Positions 6,602 through 9,106 of a stretch of 9,106 nt of DNA are shown here, piece by piece. A program made the translations under genes and the position numbers. Numbering within the stretch: the first letter of the stretch is position 1; every line of letters begins with the position of its first letter. The notes under the pieces were generated by a model. The model saw only the letters and a program-made list of their open reading frames with translations. It ran no database searches and was not told the DNA's origin. Origin of the DNA: Anaerolineales bacterium (lineage in GTDB: Bacteria; Chloroflexota; Anaerolineae; Anaerolineales; Villigracilaceae); the NCBI GenBank assembly GCA_017882065.1, contig JADGQD010000073.1:1-9106 (forward strand). The letters run 5' to 3'.

Positions 6602-6628
6602 CCATATAGATGTATATCCCTGTATTTT
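6575..6628 (+). terminator. Possible weak terminator of the plus-strand gene set
   Basis: TACAGGG (6575-6581) is perfectly complementary to CCCTGTA (6618-6624), and TTTT follows at once (6625-6628). The interior contains a small AT hairpin, ATATA-GATG-TATAT (6604-6617), directly before the right arm. The 7-bp closing stem with a 36-nt interior is long and weak for an intrinsic terminator, so this is tentative. Confidence 0.25.
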
Positions 6629-6702
6629 GATCGTTCAAAGTTCACGTCTTTATGCAAGAAGCAGTAAAAATGGGGGCTTCTCAGCTTATACACAAAACCA
6701 TT

Positions 6703-6733
6703 TAAAAACAAGAGCCGCCCCTTGTGGAGCGGC
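6703..6733 (-). terminator. Probable intrinsic terminator of the minus-strand kinase transcript
   Basis: Read on the minus strand, GCCGCTCC (6733-6726), loop ACAA and GGGGCGGC (6721-6714) form an 8-bp GC-rich stem with one mismatch. It is followed by TCTTGTTTTTAAA, a T-rich tract. It lies about 90 nt after the kinase stop codon. On the plus strand no T-run follows, so it serves best as a minus-strand terminator. Confidence 0.65.
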
Positions 6734-6822
6734 CCATGAATCGTATTTAGGTTATTTGGCAGGAGCCATGAGGGGTGCAGGCGGCCATTTCATCCCGCCG
6801 CCGATTGATCTGGGACTGCTTT

Positions 6823-7725
6823 TCAGCGGATCGATCCATGATTGTATTTGGCGCGGATCAGGGCCTCGACATCGCTGACAGGGCGGTCGAACGGTCCCAG
6901 TTTTTCCATTTTCAGGCTGGTAACCGCCGCCGCCCAGATTCCGGCCTCGCGGGGGGGCTTCGACAGCCGCATGGCAACGTAGGTACCGATGCAGGTGTCG
7001 CCGCGCCCGCTGCGCCCGTTCAATTGGGCCGGATAAAAACCCATTTCGTAGCATTTGCCATCGGCGTAGATGAGCAAGCCGTCTTTGTGGGTGAGGACAA
7101 TTTCCTTCGGCCCCATCCCCGCATAGATTTTGGCGGCCTTGAAAATGTCTGTCTCGCCGGTGAGAAATTCAGCTTCGACGGCATCGCTCTTCAGCACATC
7201 CAAATAGGCCAGGGTGGCTTTCATTTCCTCCCAGGGTGCGTAGACCAGGCTTTTGCCCTGCAGGATACGCACAAACCCCTGCATATCTGCAGCCAGGAAG
7301 ACTTTTTTCTCTTTCAGCGCCCGGATCACGTCCAGGCCGACTTCGCCGCGCAGGCTGGACCCGATACATGCCGCTTTCATCTCCAGGTTTTCCACTTCAC
7401 TGACGGTGATCGCGCCCGCCAAGCCGTTGACAGACAGGTTGCGAATATCCGGGTCGGTGGTGGGATATTCCAGGCACATTAATGTAGACTGGGGAGAATA
7501 GGTCGGATAGCAGGCTATGCCAGCCTGGGTGAACTTTTCCACCACGCGGTCATCTTCTTTTGCCAGCCGGGTGACCACAGCAATTTTCAGGCCGAGACGC
7601 GCGGCGGCATGGGCCGCATAGTTCGTTCCGCCGCCATCAACATATTTCGTGCCGGAAGGGGTAATGATTGTATCCTTCGTGTAATTGCCGATATAAACAA
7701 CATCATAGATTTGAGCGGGTTTCAT
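6823..7725 (-). CDS. PfkB/ribokinase-superfamily carbohydrate (or nucleoside) kinase, substrate unknown
   Basis: The product is probably an ATP-dependent small-molecule kinase of the ribokinase fold; the acceptor cannot be read from the sequence. Its 300 residues are normal for the family. The N-terminal substrate-binding region has VDGGGTNYAAHAAARLGLKIAVVTR (29-53), equivalent to the GG-x-x-N-x-A pattern of PfkB proteins. The C-terminal signature appears as NGRSGRGDTCIGTYVAMRL (236-254): the usual GAGD anion hole and catalytic base is GRGD here, with Asp243 the predicted base. KSDAVEAEFLTGE (179-191) corresponds to the conserved N/D-x-x-E segment. The ATG at 7725 has AAGGG four nt upstream. 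It starts 27 nt after the phosphate transporter stop, so the two are probably co-transcribed. No frameshift or missing core motif is seen. Confidence 0.85.
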   Translation of the reverse strand: MKPAQIYDVVYIGNYTKDTIITPSGTKYVDGGGTNYAAHAAARLGLKIAVVTRLAKEDDRVVEKFTQAGIACYPTYSPQSTLMCLEYPTTDPDIRNLSVNGLAGAITVSEVENLEMKAACIGSSLRGEVGLDVIRALKEKKVFLAADMQGFVRILQGKSLVYAPWEEMKATLAYLDVLKSDAVEAEFLTGETDIFKAAKIYAGMGPKEIVLTHKDGLLIYADGKCYEMGFYPAQLNGRSGRGDTCIGTYVAMRLSKPPREAGIWAAAVTSLKMEKLGPFDRPVSDVEALIRAKYNHGSIR

Positions 7726-7752
7726 AAAGCCCTTTCCAAAAACAAAAGTAAA

Positions 7753-8745
7753 TTATCGGATAACCTGGGCAAGCACCCAGTAGAGGCCCGCGGCGACCAG
7801 GGCGGTGGCAGGGATGGTCAATAACCAGGCGGTAGCGATCTCCTGCGCAACCCCCCAGCGGACTTTATTCACCCTTTCAGCCGCACCCACGCCCATGATG
7901 GTCGAACTGACCACCTGGGTTGTGCTGACGGGGCCGCCGACCAGAGAGGCGCCGAGAATGACCACTGCCGAAGCTATTTGAGCAGCAAAACCGTCCACAG
8001 GCCGGATTTTAAAGAATTTGCCTCCCAGAGTTTTGATCAATTTCTGTCCGCCCACTGCGGTGCCAAGCGCAATCATCCCGGCACAAAGGACAATGACCCA
8101 AACCGGGACGGCAAAAACCTTCAAATAGCCTGCGGTGACCAGCGCCAGGGTGATAATTCCCATGGTTTTCTGCGCATCATTGGCACCATGGCTGAGCGCC
8201 AGGGCCAGCGCGGTAAAGATCTGGCCGCGTTTGAAAAGCCGATTAATTCCCGGGCTGGCTTTCCAACTCAGTAACAGGATCAGCCGGAGGAGCATGTAGC
8301 CAAAGGCGAACCCGATGATCGGTGAAGTGAACAAAGCAATCAGTATTTTCTCCATGCCGGGTAATTGAATGGCCTGCCAGCCCGCGCCCATGACCACCGC
8401 ACCGACCAGCCCACCAATTAAGGCGTGCGAAGAACTGCTGGGGAACCCAAGATACCAGGTCAGCAGATTCCATAAGATGGCACTGCTCAGCGCGGCCAGA
8501 AGGACTACCGTATTGATGGCTTCTGCAACAACCACCTCGTGTCCGATTGTGTTGGCGACGGCTACTCCAAAGATAAACGGGCCGGAGAATTCAGCAACAG
8601 CTGTCATTCCTAGGGCCACCCGCGGCGAAAGCGCCCGCGACGAGATCATGGTGGCAACTATGTTGCTGGAATCATGGATGCCATTCAGAAAATCAAAAAC
8701 CAGGGCTAAGACAATCACAACAATAATTATTGGAGACATGATCAC
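7753..8745 (-). CDS. PiT-family inorganic phosphate transporter
   Basis: This is an integral membrane carrier for phosphate (usually as metal-phosphate with H+, or with Na+). The ~330 residues are mostly hydrophobic with several membrane segments and the internal duplication of the family. The first signature is DFLNGIHDSSNIVATMISSR (18-37) and the second is LSHGANDAQKTMGIITLAL (184-202). Conserved PSSSSHALIGGLVGA (102-116) and GGPVSTTQVVSSTIMGVG (270-287) are its paired halves. The long central hydrophilic loop of E. coli PitA is absent, as in the shorter PiT proteins of many bacteria and archaea. Two starts are possible: GTG at 8745 or ATG at 8739. The AAGGG upstream is about 8 nt from the ATG but only about 2 nt from the GTG, so 8739 (328 residues) is preferred. 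It follows the DUF47 gene by 10-16 nt. Confidence 0.93.
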   Translation of the reverse strand: MIMSPIIIVVIVLALVFDFLNGIHDSSNIVATMISSRALSPRVALGMTAVAEFSGPFIFGVAVANTIGHEVVVAEAINTVVLLAALSSAILWNLLTWYLGFPSSSSHALIGGLVGAVVMGAGWQAIQLPGMEKILIALFTSPIIGFAFGYMLLRLILLLSWKASPGINRLFKRGQIFTALALALSHGANDAQKTMGIITLALVTAGYLKVFAVPVWVIVLCAGMIALGTAVGGQKLIKTLGGKFFKIRPVDGFAAQIASAVVILGASLVGGPVSTTQVVSSTIMGVGAAERVNKVRWGVAQEIATAWLLTIPATALVAAGLYWVLAQVIR

Positions 8746-8755
8746 AGCCCTTCAC

Positions 8756-9106
8756 TTATGCGATCTTGACCACGATGTCGGCGATTACGTTGGCGGCCTC
8801 ATCCCCCCGGTCCGCGGCGTTGCTCAGGTGGCGATAGACCTCGCGCAGTTTCATCATCTTGACCACATGCTGGATATCTTCGGCTCCGCTGAAGAGGTCG
8901 GCCAGGGCTTCCCGGTAAATATCTTCCACCTTGTTTTCAAGCGCCTTGGCGCGCTGAGCGTGGTCTGCGGCCACTCCGGTATGATCTTCGAAGCGGTCGA
9001 CTGCCATGAGAAGTTCATAAGCCGCGTCCCTGAGCAATGAAGCCATCCTTTGCATGTAGGGCGTCGGCTCCACCTTCAATACTTGCATCTCGATCACCGT
9101 GCTGTA
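8756..9106 (-). CDS. DUF47/PhoU-like phosphate transport accessory protein (5' partial)
   Basis: The frame is open to the right edge of the window, so only the last ~116 residues are visible. Full DUF47 proteins are about 200-215 residues; the GTG at 9097 is probably internal rather than the start. The visible part is alpha-helical and charged, and its end, YRHLSNAADRGDEAANVIADIVVKIA, is the typical DUF47 (YkaA/PhoU-related) C-terminus with the metal-ligand-like D/E-rich helix. The segment LENKVEDIYREALADLF corresponds to the E-x-x-x-D helix of the PhoU fold. Such genes usually directly precede pit, as here, and are thought to modulate the transporter. The assignment to DUF47 rather than a true PhoU rests on this ending and on the neighbour. 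Confidence 0.87.
   Translation of the reverse strand, partial: YSTVIEMQVLKVEPTPYMQRMASLLRDAAYELLMAVDRFEDHTGVAADHAQRAKALENKVEDIYREALADLFSGAEDIQHVVKMMKLREVYRHLSNAADRGDEAANVIADIVVKIA

Larger units (their letters stand above)
6512..6822. other. Convergent intergenic region of 311 bp, no convincing gene
   Basis: This separates the ends of the plus- and minus-strand gene sets. It holds the 27-bp-period repeat (6521-6601), an inverted repeat TACAGGG/CCCTGTA followed by TTTT (6575-6628), a second inverted pair GTGAAC (6596-6601) / GTTCAC (6640-6645), AGAAGC (6657-6662) / GCTTCT (6676-6681), and a terminator-like hairpin (6703-6733). An 83-codon frame from 6627 runs into the kinase gene antisense and looks non-coding. 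I see no tRNA or other recognised RNA here. Confidence 0.7.

Noticed and set aside
6627..6878. 83-codon frame in the convergent intergenic region
   Set aside because: It runs across the terminator-like hairpin into the kinase gene in antisense, lacks a clear ribosome binding site, and its product has no recognisable pattern.
8369..9040. 223-codon plus-strand frame across the transporter and DUF47 genes
   Set aside because: It is antisense to two well-supported genes and spans their junction.

Overview
The window looks like a piece of a moderately GC-rich bacterial chromosome carrying two convergent gene sets. Gene content and style (a PccB-type carboxyltransferase with separate biotin carboxylase and small biotin carrier, and degenerate short repeats between genes) would fit an environmental lineage such as Chloroflexota/Anaerolineae. 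That placement is a low-confidence impression, because no rRNA or other marker gene is present.

Plus strand, 1-6511: six genes in the same direction with short gaps. They are (1) the C-terminal end of a protein ending in a FabA-like dehydratase domain, as in PfaC-type PUFA synthase subunits; (2) a PfaD-family FMN enoyl reductase; (3) a 4'-phosphopantetheinyl transferase overlapping pfaD by 4 bp; (4) a PccB-type acyl-CoA carboxylase carboxyltransferase; (5) a biotin carboxylase; and (6) a biotin carboxyl carrier protein. This reads as the distal part of a PUFA-synthase-like ('secondary lipid') locus carrying its own enzyme for activating carrier-protein domains and its own complete acyl-CoA carboxylase. 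The simplest model is that genes 4-6 make malonyl-CoA (or a branched homologue), gene 3 arms the ACP domains of a megasynthase encoded upstream, and genes 1-2 carry out dehydration/isomerisation and enoyl reduction. The ketosynthase, acyltransferase and ACP parts are not in the window and should lie to the left.

Convergent intergenic region, 6512-6822: it has no convincing gene. It holds a three-unit, 27-bp-period degenerate tandem repeat (another copy lies between genes 1 and 2), several inverted repeats, and a probable intrinsic terminator for the minus-strand genes.

Minus strand, 6823-9106: read right to left, the C-terminal part of a DUF47/PhoU-like protein, a PiT-family phosphate transporter, and a PfkB/ribokinase-superfamily kinase of unknown substrate. 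The first two form a familiar phosphate-uptake pair. The kinase is close enough (27 nt) to be co-transcribed. This set appears functionally separate from the lipid locus.
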